This document shows, piece by piece, positions 1 to 8,160 of a DNA stretch of 64,000 nt. Both the position numbers and the translations under genes were made by a program. The stretch spans positions 26,146 to 90,145 of the forward strand of contig JAHBUD010000004.1 of NCBI GenBank assembly GCA_019638255.1, given 5' to 3'. The DNA is from Cyclobacteriaceae bacterium. GTDB lineage: Bacteria; Bacteroidota; Bacteroidia; Cytophagales; Cyclobacteriaceae. Position 1 is the first letter of the stretch. The number at the start of each line of letters is the position of its first letter. The notes below the pieces were generated by a model. It ran no database searches and had not been told where the DNA came from. It saw only the letters and a program-made list of their open reading frames with translations.

Positions 1-1059
1 GCCGGCAAAAAGATTTCGCACCAGGTTGGGTTTATTATCCCGGATGGCTAGCCTTAGAAAGGTATGCACCTCAAACAACCCTTGCAGGTATACAGCATCT
101 TTGGTAAATACTATTTTATCTTTTACTGAACCACCCCTGAAAATGCGCTGAGCCGATCGAACGGACTCAATTTCTGATTGACCTGCATCAAGAAAAAATT
201 TAAACAGATCAATGAAGTCAGCGCCATCCAGCGCCATCTTCACAGCAATTACCCGCAGGGCAATTCTTCGCAATCGGTTAAGGTCAATGGCATTGGTTAC
301 TAACTCGGCCATTACTGCTATGCCTTCCTGTGTGCGGGTGGTGCGCGGTGCACCAAGGCCAAGCGATTTCAGATTTTCCTGTTTCTTTCCGTTCAATTGG
401 GTGGCAGTATGAACATAAGCCTCATGATACAAAAGTTGATCTTTATCCAGTTGAGAGAAAACTGTACTGCCGCGTACGCGTATACGGGTAGCTCCTGCCA
501 ATGCTTTTGATGCCATGTTATTGTCGATGATCACTTCCACTACATCGCGATCAAAAAATTCATCAACTTCTGATTTCAACCATCCTGCAAAATCTTTAGC
601 AGAAATATCAAACTCTGTTTGTTGCATGTGATGGTTACCCAGCAAGTCATCAGTCACCTTCAAAAAGAAGTTAGCGGCATCAATGGCCGTTACCCCCTGT
701 GTTTTGTAAACCATATCCGGGCGTCCATAAATTTTGGTGGAGTACCGGGTAAATTCCGTTGTGCCAATGCCGCGAAGCATACGACCGGCATTGGCATAGC
801 TCCCGGCCGTTTCGGAAATAAATTTTTCAACCGGATTTTCAATATCGCACTGACGGGAAATGGAATCTAATATTTCGATGTTGGCCATTACATCGGGTAT
901 GGCTAGGGAAATGGTTGGAAGTTCAGGTTTTCCTTTCGTCCAACTCAGTAAAAACTTTTCCTCGGCATCAACTGGCCATGCCAGCGCATTGAGCACTTTA
1001 ATTTTTCGCGAAGCCTTTATGAGGGCATCATCGAGCTTTTGAATTTTTTGTTGATTCAT
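1..1059 (-). CDS. DUF1704 / QEGLA-motif metallopeptidase-like protein (3' end outside window)
   Basis: The reading frame is open from an ATG at 1059 to the window edge, giving 353 residues without a stop. It shows the family hallmarks HEAYVH (an HExxxH zinc motif) and, about 35 residues later, TRTQEGIAVMAE, a variant of the QEGLA motif whose glutamate would be the third metal ligand. Bacterial members are usually named 'flavohemoglobin expression-modulating QEGLA motif protein'; the eukaryotic relatives (MATCAP, KIAA0895) are tyrosine carboxypeptidases acting on tubulin. The bacterial substrate is not known to me. There is no signal peptide (start MNQQKIQKLDDALIKASRK), so it should be cytoplasmic. 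The C-terminus lies outside the window, so neighbours on that side cannot be read. Family assignment is confident; the enzymatic role is inferred from family knowledge. Confidence 0.85.
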   Translation of the reverse strand, partial: MNQQKIQKLDDALIKASRKIKVLNALAWPVDAEEKFLLSWTKGKPELPTISLAIPDVMANIEILDSISRQCDIENPVEKFISETAGSYANAGRMLRGIGTTEFTRYSTKIYGRPDMVYKTQGVTAIDAANFFLKVTDDLLGNHHMQQTEFDISAKDFAGWLKSEVDEFFDRDVVEVIIDNNMASKALAGATRIRVRGSTVFSQLDKDQLLYHEAYVHTATQLNGKKQENLKSLGLGAPRTTRTQEGIAVMAELVTNAIDLNRLRRIALRVIAVKMALDGADFIDLFKFFLDAGQSEIESVRSAQRIFRGGSVKDKIVFTKDAVYLQGLFEVHTFLRLAIRDNKPNLVRNLFAG

Positions 1060-1207
1060 ATCAGGGAAGAATTTTCAGGGCGATATAAAATTAGTACATT
1101 AAACTGGACGTGGACTATATATATTCCTGTTAAATAAAGTTGTCTTACATATATTAGCCTGCCTTTTCCCTAATTCCTAACCCCAAGAACTTGGCAAACC
1201 CCCGATA

Positions 1208-1802
1208 ATGGTTATTGAACTGAGGCAACGTTTTCGACTATCTTTTTTGTTGGTGGTTTTGGTAGCAACTGCCGTCATTGCACCATAATCAACCACAGCC
1301 ATTGAACCGAAATGGAGGGTTAGCATAGATGCCAACAATGAGATCTTCTCTGATGAGTACATTTTCTTGCCGATTTTGAGAGCTGATATGAACAGGTTAC
1401 ATCTTGAAGCGCTATAATTTTATAGGTGGCAATGCGGTTGAGTATTTAATTACCGCTATGATAGGAGGTGTTGTGGGCCGTTCAAATGGCGTTGCCCCGG
1501 GGTTACTTTTAAATTTTAAATTAAACAAGGCCGGACTTTACAGTGAGGTGGAATATCTTCTGGATGTCGATTCAAGAGCGAACAATTTCTTCTACTCATG
1601 GACAGACTTAACCTGGTCACTCAATGACCGGCTGTGGATTGGACTAAGCGCACAACGCACCCGCTTATACGAAACCAGCCATGACGTTCAACGTGGTTTG
1701 CTGATTCGGGGTGGGCTGAAGAAATGGCAATTTACGGGCTATGTATATAACCTGGGTTTTGATGATCCGTTTGTGATTCTTACGCTCTCGGTTTCATTTT
1801 GA
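1208..1802 (+). pseudogene. decayed outer-membrane beta-barrel protein gene
   Basis: An ATG at 1208 opens a signal-peptide-like sequence (RQRFRLSFLLVVLVATAVIA) that hits an in-frame TAA at 1286-1288. Past this stop the same frame continues as plausible protein (EPKWRVSIDANNEIFSDEYI, then ADMNRLHLEA) until a TAA near 1416. The homologous-looking continuation then resumes in another frame from about 1404 (YNFIGG ... MIGGVVG ... NGVAPG ... FFYSW ... QRTRLYET ... QRGLL) to the stop at 1800-1802. The downstream part alone looks like the C-terminal strands of a barrel ending in an aromatic residue (SVSF). The step between frames coincides with what appears to be a short internal deletion. The simplest reading is one ancestral secreted barrel protein inactivated by a nonsense mutation and a frameshift/deletion. 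A downstream 132-residue frame from a TTG at 1404 remains open but lacks a signal peptide. Confidence 0.65.
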
Positions 1803-1845
1803 TAGTTAGTTATTTTTTTTGGCGCACTTCACTTTAAATTGCCCA

Positions 1846-2412
1846 TTATGCTTTTGATTCAGCTACAACTTTTTCGGCATACAACCACCCGAATTTACGA
1901 AGCTGCAGGTAATTCATTTTACCTTTCAAACCAAGCCGTTCGACCAGGTCATTCAACGCGGCACAAAAAACAGGATAGGTGTTTAACTTATCCGGATCCA
2001 GTTTCAGGCCGAATCGTTGTATGTAGTTGCAATAAAAATCAAAATGCTGCTCGCTGTAGATCGGATACACATCCGGTCTGTGAAAATTACAGTAGGCAGA
2101 GGCGAAGTGTAAAAGGTTTAGCTTCGGGTCGTTGTTGAGGTGTGCAATATCCTCAACCAATGTTAGATCACCTTTTTTCAGACGATCATCAATTTTGAGC
2201 GTCAACAGGTGTTCGATCATGTCATTCGGGCTTACATGAAGGCGGAACTCCTCATCGTTAATAGAACTTACTTTCATTCGTATTGAGTCTTCCGTGTCAT
2301 TTGAAGGATTCGAGGCAAACAGGTCAAGGTTCTTTTTGTCGTTGATGAAATACATCTCCTGATCAACGAAAAGACTAAGGTATTTTTTGAGTATTTCTTC
2401 GAATTTATTCAT
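1846..2412 (-). CDS. hypothetical 188-residue cytoplasmic protein
   Basis: The gene has an ATG start (MNKFEEILKKYLSLFVDQEM) and no signal peptide or membrane segment. The protein is predicted mostly helical from its composition. Its central part (LLHFASAYCNFHRPDVYPIY) resembles a motif seen in poorly characterised bacterial proteins, 'FA.KYC..H.P..yPIYD', in which an aromatic- and histidine-rich stretch precedes a PIY(D/S) turn. I recognise this only as a motif and cannot name the family or a function. It sits alone between the pseudogene and the dcuB operon, and is transcribed away from the latter, so the 329-bp gap upstream is shared by divergent promoters. Confidence 0.6.
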   Translation of the reverse strand: MNKFEEILKKYLSLFVDQEMYFINDKKNLDLFASNPSNDTEDSIRMKVSSINDEEFRLHVSPNDMIEHLLTLKIDDRLKKGDLTLVEDIAHLNNDPKLNLLHFASAYCNFHRPDVYPIYSEQHFDFYCNYIQRFGLKLDPDKLNTYPVFCAALNDLVERLGLKGKMNYLQLRKFGWLYAEKVVAESKA

Positions 2413-2483
2413 GGGTAATGGATTTAATCGGTTTGTGGGGCTATGACTTAATCAAATATAAACTGCTATTTCGGCTGATCAAT

Positions 2484-2497
2484 ATGATATTTATCAT
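2484..2497. promoter_or_regulatory. candidate operator, ATGATA-TT-TATCAT
   Basis: A perfect 6+2+6 palindrome lies 245 bp upstream of dcuB. It has the size and symmetry of a dimeric regulator site (CRP/FNR-like sites have TGA..TCA half-sites), but its identity is inference only. Confidence 0.3.
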
Positions 2498-2612
2498 TTG
2501 CTAACTTCGGTCAAGATTGTACAGGCATTCCGGTAAGAACCGTCACTAAACAGAATAAAAAGTTGACAGTAAGTTGCCGGATAAGGGGTTAAAATATTCC
2601 CGTATTCCTGAT

Positions 2613-2645
2613 TTATATCATTACGATTAAATTAAATTGATATAA
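2613..2645. repeat. inverted repeat TTATATCA ... TGATATAA
   Basis: Two perfect 8-bp inverted arms (2613-2620 and 2638-2645) are separated by 17 bp, about 97-129 bp upstream of dcuB. AT-rich arms make it a poor terminator and a better candidate for an operator pair. Confidence 0.35.
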
Positions 2646-2741
2646 TATTGCTAATGCTTTCGTACCTGAAATGGGTAGCAGGGAGTTTGAAGGCAATGGA
2701 TTTAGCTGCCAAACAAGCTAGTTTAGCTAAGCAAATTCATT

Positions 2742-4094
2742 ATGATTCTATTGCAATTAGCGGTTCTATTGGCCTGCATCTTCATCGGTGCCCGTATGTC
2801 GGGTATTGGGCTGGGGGTAATGGGCATGATTGGTCTGCTTATTTTCATGTTCGCCTTTGGTCTGCAACCCGCTGATCCCCCACTCGAAGTGATGCTGATT
2901 ATTTTGAGTGTGGTTACAGCAGCGGCTGCGTTGCAAGCAGCCGGTGGTATGGACTACCTGGTAGGTGTTGCCGGAAGAATTCTCCGCAATAATCCGAAGC
3001 AAATAACCTTTTTAGGTCCACTGATTACGTATGCTTTTGTACTCTTTGCCGGCACGGCCCACATCTCGTATTCCATCATGCCCATCATTGCAGAAGTTGC
3101 AATCAAAAACCGCATTCGTCCAGAGCGGGCCATGAGCATGAGTGTAACCGCTGCGCACATGGCCATTACGGCTAGTCCGGTGTCAGCGGCTGCTGCCGCA
3201 TTGCTAACGGTGCTGGGTGCGAGTGGTATCGGCCTGGGTGATATACTCATGATTTGCATACCCTCAACGTTAGTCGGGGTTATAGCGGGTATACTTTTCG
3301 TTTGGAAACGCGGCAAAGAACTGAGTGAAGATCCGGAGTTTCAGGAACGCATGAAAGACCCCACGTTTGCCAAAAACCTGGAAGGAACGGAGAAGAAGGA
3401 AGAGCAGACACTTGCCCCTGGGGCAATCAAGTCAGTAGTTATTTTCGGGTTAGCCGTAGTGGCAGTAGTGGTGCTGGGTTCTTTTCCGGAGTTATTGCCG
3501 GAGTTTGGACACAAGGAGGGATTTTCTCCTGGCTTTGCGGTTAATGAAGCCGGTCATGTACTGATGCCATCTATGATTATGATGATCATGTTGGGTGCTA
3601 CCGGTTTAATCATTTTGTTTGCCAAGACCACAGCAGCAAAAGTTACCAAGGCCAGTTTGTTTGCTTCTGCTGGTCAGGCCACCATTGCCGTGTTTGGTGT
3701 GGTGTGGATGAGCGGCACATTCATGAACAACAACTTTGACGTGATCCAGGCAACACTGGGTGATATTGTGACTTCCTATCCATGGCTATTTGCAATAGCA
3801 CTTTTCGCGTTGAGCATGCTGCTCTACAGTCAGGCATCCACGGCAAAAGCGTTAATGCCCTTAGGATTATCGTTAGGATTACCTCCGGCTTATTTGATTG
3901 GCTTGTTTCCTGCCTGCAACGGGCACTTCTTTATTCCCGGCTATCCAACGTTGTTAACGGCTATTCAATTTGATCGTACGGGTACAACCCGTATTGGTAA
4001 ATATGTGTTGAATCACAGTTTTATGCTTCCCGGCCTTGTTACCACAGCGGTATCTGTGGTGGCAGGTATACTGCTACAATCCATTCTATTGTAA
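2742..4094 (+). CDS. dcuB: anaerobic C4-dicarboxylate transporter, DcuA/DcuB family
   Basis: The 450-residue, strongly hydrophobic protein matches the usual length of DcuA/DcuB (about 440-446). The N-terminus (LLQLAVLLACIFIGARMSGI) and the segments LFAGTAHISYSIMPIIAEVA, MAITASPVSAA and FPACNGHFFIPGYPT are typical of this inner-membrane carrier family. Known members exchange fumarate, malate or aspartate for succinate during anaerobic growth. It is the first gene of a likely operon with asparaginase 57 bp downstream, then aspartase and a porin. That context suggests it imports the fumarate (or aspartate) made by those enzymes, or exchanges it for succinate. DcuA and DcuB cannot be separated reliably by eye; the symbol is chosen for family and context. 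Confidence 0.9.
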   Translation: MILLQLAVLLACIFIGARMSGIGLGVMGMIGLLIFMFAFGLQPADPPLEVMLIILSVVTAAAALQAAGGMDYLVGVAGRILRNNPKQITFLGPLITYAFVLFAGTAHISYSIMPIIAEVAIKNRIRPERAMSMSVTAAHMAITASPVSAAAAALLTVLGASGIGLGDILMICIPSTLVGVIAGILFVWKRGKELSEDPEFQERMKDPTFAKNLEGTEKKEEQTLAPGAIKSVVIFGLAVVAVVVLGSFPELLPEFGHKEGFSPGFAVNEAGHVLMPSMIMMIMLGATGLIILFAKTTAAKVTKASLFASAGQATIAVFGVVWMSGTFMNNNFDVIQATLGDIVTSYPWLFAIALFALSMLLYSQASTAKALMPLGLSLGLPPAYLIGLFPACNGHFFIPGYPTLLTAIQFDRTGTTRIGKYVLNHSFMLPGLVTTAVSVVAGILLQSILL

Positions 4095-4151
4095 GACTTT
4101 AAACCAGACAAACTATACTCAAATCAACAAAAACTAAAAAAAGTCCACATC

Positions 4152-5228
4152 ATGAAAAAACTCGTTTCAATTTTATCATTACTGATCCTGGTGATCCAGG
4201 TTCAGTGCCAGCCTAAGACTCAACCCCAGCCTCAGGATAAATTACCAAGGGTAATCATTTTAGCAACAGGCGGAACCATAGCAGGCGCTGGAGCCGCTTC
4301 AGACCGGGCAGGCTACACGGCCGGAAAAATTCCAATTGACGATTTGATTGGTACCATCCCTACCGTCAAGAAAATCGCCAACATTTCAGGTGAGCAGATT
4401 GCTTCAGTGGGCAGCCAGGACATGACTGTTGAAATCTGGAAAAAACTGGCGATCCGCGCCAATGAAATTTTTGCAAAAAACGAAGCTGATGCCATTGTGG
4501 TAACCCACGGCACCGACACGCAGGAAGAGACTGCTTATTTTCTTGATTTGGTTATTCCATCAGACAAACCCGTTGTACTCACCGGATCAATGCGTCCGGC
4601 AACCGCAATCAGTGCCGATGGTCCAAAGAATTTGTATGACGCCATTACCGTTGCTGTTCATCCTGAAACCAAAGGCAGAGGTGTTTTGGTGAGTTTCAAC
4701 GAAGGCATTTTCGATGCACGCGAAGTGATGAAGATGAGCACCACAAAAACGAATGCTTTCGATGCTCCCAACACGGGCGCTATTGGCCAGGCTTACGATG
4801 GAAGAGTAGAATATTATTCAAATGCGGTACGTGAGGTAAATCCTCCCAAACCCATTGTATTAAAAGCTGATACGAAATTGCCGCGCGTGGATATTGTGTA
4901 CATGTATGCCGATGCACCGGCCGATCAGATTGATTTTTTGATCAGCAAGAAAGTTGATGGTATTGTCATTGCCGGTGTGGGTAATGGCAACTTCAATAAA
5001 GCCTATATGGATGCCGTAAAGCGTGCAGTAGCTGCAGGTATAATAGTTTGCCGTGCCAGCCGCGCGCCTTCCGGAAGAGTAGTGCTTCATGATGAAATCA
5101 ATGATGAGGAACTGGGCACTATTGTTTCTGATGACCTGACTCCACAAAAGGCAAGAGTGTTGTTAATGCTTGCACTGACGAGGACAAAAGATAAGAAACA
5201 GCTTCAGGAAATTTTCTTCACCTACTAG
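4152..5228 (+). CDS. ansB: type II L-asparaginase, exported
   Basis: The 358-residue protein has an N-terminal export signal (MKKLVSILSLLILVIQVQCQ) and then the asparaginase/glutaminase signatures: ATGGTIAG with the nucleophilic threonine, THGTDTQEE with the second catalytic Thr-Asp pair, and GPKNLYDA with the catalytic lysine. It hydrolyses L-asparagine to aspartate and ammonia, presumably in the periplasm. The cysteine at the end of the hydrophobic stretch could be a lipidation site, although QVQC is a weak lipobox. It follows dcuB by 57 bp and precedes a signal-peptide-bearing aspartase by 98 bp, so substrate and product flow are obvious from gene order. Confidence 0.93.
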   Translation: MKKLVSILSLLILVIQVQCQPKTQPQPQDKLPRVIILATGGTIAGAGAASDRAGYTAGKIPIDDLIGTIPTVKKIANISGEQIASVGSQDMTVEIWKKLAIRANEIFAKNEADAIVVTHGTDTQEETAYFLDLVIPSDKPVVLTGSMRPATAISADGPKNLYDAITVAVHPETKGRGVLVSFNEGIFDAREVMKMSTTKTNAFDAPNTGAIGQAYDGRVEYYSNAVREVNPPKPIVLKADTKLPRVDIVYMYADAPADQIDFLISKKVDGIVIAGVGNGNFNKAYMDAVKRAVAAGIIVCRASRAPSGRVVLHDEINDEELGTIVSDDLTPQKARVLLMLALTRTKDKKQLQEIFFTY

Positions 5229-5248
5229 CAAATCGTTGATGGTTGTTG

Positions 5249-5312
5249 GTTGTTCGTTATTCGTTCTTTGAAAAACACTGGAGCGAGTAACGAACAACGA
5301 GTAACGAACAAC
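5249..5312. repeat. inverted plus tandem repeat in ansB-aspA gap
   Basis: A left arm at 5249-5263 (GTTGTTCGTTATTCG) faces a right arm CGAGTAACGAACAAC at 5284-5298 that is its reverse complement with one mismatch. The right arm is immediately duplicated at 5298-5312 with a 14-bp period. It could form alternative hairpins in the operon mRNA, or be a local duplication. Confidence 0.6.
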
Positions 5313-5326
5313 TAAATACTACTAAA

Positions 5327-6817
5327 ATGAATAAGATAAAGATAAGTTTAGTTCTGTTGCTACTGATGGCTTTTAGCCTTCAGTATGCAGAAGCACAAAA
5401 AAAGAAACCGGCTGAACAGACGCCACAATTCCGTACGGAGAAAGATTTGTTGGGCGAAAAGCAAATTCCGTATGATGCATACTATGGCGTACAAACCCTC
5501 CGCGCATTGGAGAATTTTCCCATTAGCGGAGTAAAAACCAATTTCTATCCAGATTATGTTAAGGCGTATGCCATTGTAAAACTGGCTGCTGCACGTGCCA
5601 ATACGGAAGTAGGAAGAATGAAGCCTGAAAGAATGGCTGCCATTGAGAAAGCCTGCCAGGCGGTGATGGATGGAAAATATCACGACCAGTTTCTAACCGA
5701 TCTGTATCAGGGCGGTGCCGGAACTTCAGCCAATATGAATGCCAATGAGGTGTTGGCAAACATTGCGTTGGAGATGATGGGCAAGAAAAAAGGTGAATAT
5801 CAATTCATCGAACCCCATGATGATTTAAACATGGGACAATCCACCAACGATGTGTATCCTACCGCTATTCACATTGCCTTGATCTTGCATAATGATAAAG
5901 TTGTGAAAGAGGCAGAATTGCTGGCACAAGCCTTTCATAAAAAAGGAGAGGAATTCAAACACCTGGTGAAGATGGGCCGTACCGAAGGACAGGATGCCGT
6001 GCCAATGACCCTGGGACAGGAGTTTCACGCTTTTGGTGCACAGATTGATGCCGCCATTGAAGCACTCCGGAAAAGTGAAACCTACTTATACGAAATAAAT
6101 ATGGGTGCAACGGCCATCGGCACAGGGCTTACGGCTTCACCCGGTTATGCTGAGAAGTGCGTGGCACAGATCGCAAAAATTACGGGTAAACCTTTTGTAG
6201 AGCCTAAAGACCTGATTGCCGCTACCAGCAGCATGCAAGGGTTTGTGATGTTTTCATCGGCTTATAAAAATCTCGCAGTCACACTTTCCAAGATCAGCAG
6301 CGATCTGATTTTCCTGGCGACTGGTCCGCGTAATGGAATTTTTGAAATCAATTTACCTGCGTTGCAACCAGGATCATCCATCATGCCGGGCAAGGTAAAT
6401 CCAGTAATGCCCGAAGTGATGAACCAGGTATGTTACAAAGTGATGGGTAACGATGTTACCGTAACCATCGCCTCACGTGATGGTCTGCTACAGTTAAATG
6501 CCTATGAGCCGGTGGTGGCTACAGCCATCATGGAATCACAGGCATTGTTTTACAAAGTAATGCCGTTGTTCCGTACCCAGTGTATTGACGGTGTCACCGC
6601 AAATGAAGCTGTCTTGAAACGTAACATCGAGACCACGGTAGGTATTGTAACCGCGTTGAATCCTGTGCTGGGGTATGAGAAAACCACCGAGCTGGCCAAG
6701 GAAGCATTGCAAAGCGGCAAGGGCATTCTTCAATTGATACGCGAGAAAAAAATACTGACGGAAGATCAGATCAAACAGCTTCTTGATCCGGTTACACTTA
6801 CCGGGCAGAAACAGTAA
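5327..6817 (+). CDS. aspA: aspartate ammonia-lyase with N-terminal signal peptide
   Basis: The 496-residue protein consists of a clear signal peptide (MNKIKISLVLLLLMAFSLQY followed by AEAQ) and a complete fumarase/aspartase-superfamily enzyme. Seen motifs are EKDLLGEKQIPYDAYYG at the mature N-terminus, LNMGQSTNDVYPTA, QDAVPMTLGQEF and the flexible-loop signature GSSIMPGKVNPVMPE. Fumarase C is an alternative, but the N-terminal segment and the genetic context with asparaginase favour aspartase, which converts aspartate to fumarate and ammonia. E. coli AspA (about 478 residues) is cytoplasmic; the signal peptide here implies a periplasmic enzyme. It lies between asparaginase and a porin gene (18 bp downstream), consistent with one operon. 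Confidence 0.92.
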   Translation: MNKIKISLVLLLLMAFSLQYAEAQKKKPAEQTPQFRTEKDLLGEKQIPYDAYYGVQTLRALENFPISGVKTNFYPDYVKAYAIVKLAAARANTEVGRMKPERMAAIEKACQAVMDGKYHDQFLTDLYQGGAGTSANMNANEVLANIALEMMGKKKGEYQFIEPHDDLNMGQSTNDVYPTAIHIALILHNDKVVKEAELLAQAFHKKGEEFKHLVKMGRTEGQDAVPMTLGQEFHAFGAQIDAAIEALRKSETYLYEINMGATAIGTGLTASPGYAEKCVAQIAKITGKPFVEPKDLIAATSSMQGFVMFSSAYKNLAVTLSKISSDLIFLATGPRNGIFEINLPALQPGSSIMPGKVNPVMPEVMNQVCYKVMGNDVTVTIASRDGLLQLNAYEPVVATAIMESQALFYKVMPLFRTQCIDGVTANEAVLKRNIETTVGIVTALNPVLGYEKTTELAKEALQSGKGILQLIREKKILTEDQIKQLLDPVTLTGQKQ

Positions 6818-6835
6818 TGTAATAATGATACGATT

Positions 6836-8050
6836 ATGAAGTCACTGAAAATAATAATAGGTATCATGGTTTTTCTGCTGCTACCCGCCATGGTGTTGGC
6901 GCAGAAACAGGAGCGGCAGGTAGGTGATACCACCTTTTACAGAACATTGATACCCGAGGCAAAGCAAGGGCTGCTCAAAAATATGAGCATGATTGCCAAC
7001 ATGAACTTTGCATTTCGCAACGAGTTTATCGATGGTGAGTATGATCAGTCGCGTTTCCGGAACGAGCAATTTCGGCTGGAGTTTCGTGGGAATGTTACCG
7101 ATAAAGTGTTCTTCCGTTTTCGCGATCGGTATACCAGGGCACAAACCTCGGAATCCATCGATAATCTCAGCCGCTCGGTGGATATGGCTTATATCCGGGT
7201 GAATGTCACCGATACGTGGAGCATTTCTGCCGGTAAAATGTGTGCCGACTGGGGTGCCTGGGAATTTGACTGGAACCCGATTGATATCTATGAGTATTCT
7301 GATATAGTAGAATATGCCGATAACTTTCTCACCGGGGTAGGTTTTACCTTCACGCCCAGCAACAAAAACCAATGGACATTTCAGGTTTTGGATTCCCGTA
7401 CAAAAACCTTTTATGAGTTGTACGGTACTCAGCCCAACTACACGGAGTCGAAAGCACCGCTGGCTTTTGTGGCGAACTGGCGTGGAAGATTACTGGATGG
7501 AAAGATTAACACCATTTGGTCTTACTCGTTGTTTAATGAAGCACAGGATTTGAATGGCAACAGCGCCAACATGAACTACATTGCGCTGGGTAACGAGTTT
7601 AATGTTACCAGTAAGTTCCGGCTTATTTATGATTTCAAGTGGAGTGATGAAGAACTGGATCGTACCGGTATTGTGAGTGAGACCATTCCCAATGATCTCT
7701 TTGCCTATGCAGTGACCAATACACTGTACATTGGTCACTGGGTGAACCTTCGGTATGTGGTGACACCTAAAGTACACCTGACCATGGTGGCCATGCTGGA
7801 CATCGCCAACTGGAAGAACAGTTTCAATGATCCGAACAACACAACCGGTGAAGAACACATCCGGAATGCCTGGGGATTTATTCCTGCTGTGGAATATTAT
7901 CCATGGGAAAACCTCAATATGAAGTTTTTTGCCAACTGGGTAGGCAGGCGTTATGATTACTCGGATTATGCAAAGAGCAGTCTTGGAGCTGTTGACTATA
8001 CCACCGGAAGATTTACCATCGGGTTCATCTCACCGCTGGGAATATTTTAA
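6836..8050 (+). CDS. outer-membrane porin-like protein
   Basis: The 404-residue protein starts with a signal peptide (KIIIGIMVFLLLPAMVLAQ). The rest is built of alternating amphipathic strands and ends in an aromatic residue (FISPLGIF), as beta-barrels do. Stretches such as FRNEQFRLEFRGNVTDKVFF and FFANWVGRRYDYSDY fit a phosphate-selective-porin (OprO/OprP)-like barrel, a common annotation in Bacteroidota. It is 18 bp after aspartase and is followed by a terminator, so it is probably the last gene of the dcuB operon. A role in letting asparagine or dicarboxylates across the outer membrane is inference from context. Confidence 0.75.
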   Translation: MKSLKIIIGIMVFLLLPAMVLAQKQERQVGDTTFYRTLIPEAKQGLLKNMSMIANMNFAFRNEFIDGEYDQSRFRNEQFRLEFRGNVTDKVFFRFRDRYTRAQTSESIDNLSRSVDMAYIRVNVTDTWSISAGKMCADWGAWEFDWNPIDIYEYSDIVEYADNFLTGVGFTFTPSNKNQWTFQVLDSRTKTFYELYGTQPNYTESKAPLAFVANWRGRLLDGKINTIWSYSLFNEAQDLNGNSANMNYIALGNEFNVTSKFRLIYDFKWSDEELDRTGIVSETIPNDLFAYAVTNTLYIGHWVNLRYVVTPKVHLTMVAMLDIANWKNSFNDPNNTTGEEHIRNAWGFIPAVEYYPWENLNMKFFANWVGRRYDYSDYAKSSLGAVDYTTGRFTIGFISPLGIF

Positions 8051-8072
8051 CGGATAAATCTATTCATGAAAG

Positions 8073-8112
8073 CCGAAAGCGAATGAATACAGGATTTGCT
8101 TTCGGTTTTTTT
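8073..8112 (+). terminator. intrinsic terminator after dcuB-ansB-aspA-porin
   Basis: Arms CCGAAAGC (8073-8080) and GCTTTCGG (8098-8105) are followed directly by seven T. The stem can extend by four more pairs, one of them G-U. It closes the operon 22 bp after the porin stop codon. Confidence 0.85.
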
Positions 8113-8160
8113 GATTCGCAACACTGCATTTTACCCCGACTCATTAAGATTGTAGAACTT

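Larger units (their letters stand above)
2413..2741. other. divergent intergenic region with palindromes
   Basis: This 329-bp AT-rich gap separates the unknown minus-strand gene from dcuB and must hold both promoters. No tRNA or credible small gene was seen. It contains two perfect inverted repeats, listed separately, that could be regulator binding sites for the dicarboxylate/asparagine operon. Confidence 0.5.

Noticed and set aside
1177..1362. Minus-strand 61-residue ORF
   Set aside because: It lies antisense to the decayed outer-membrane protein frame, which explains the sequence better.
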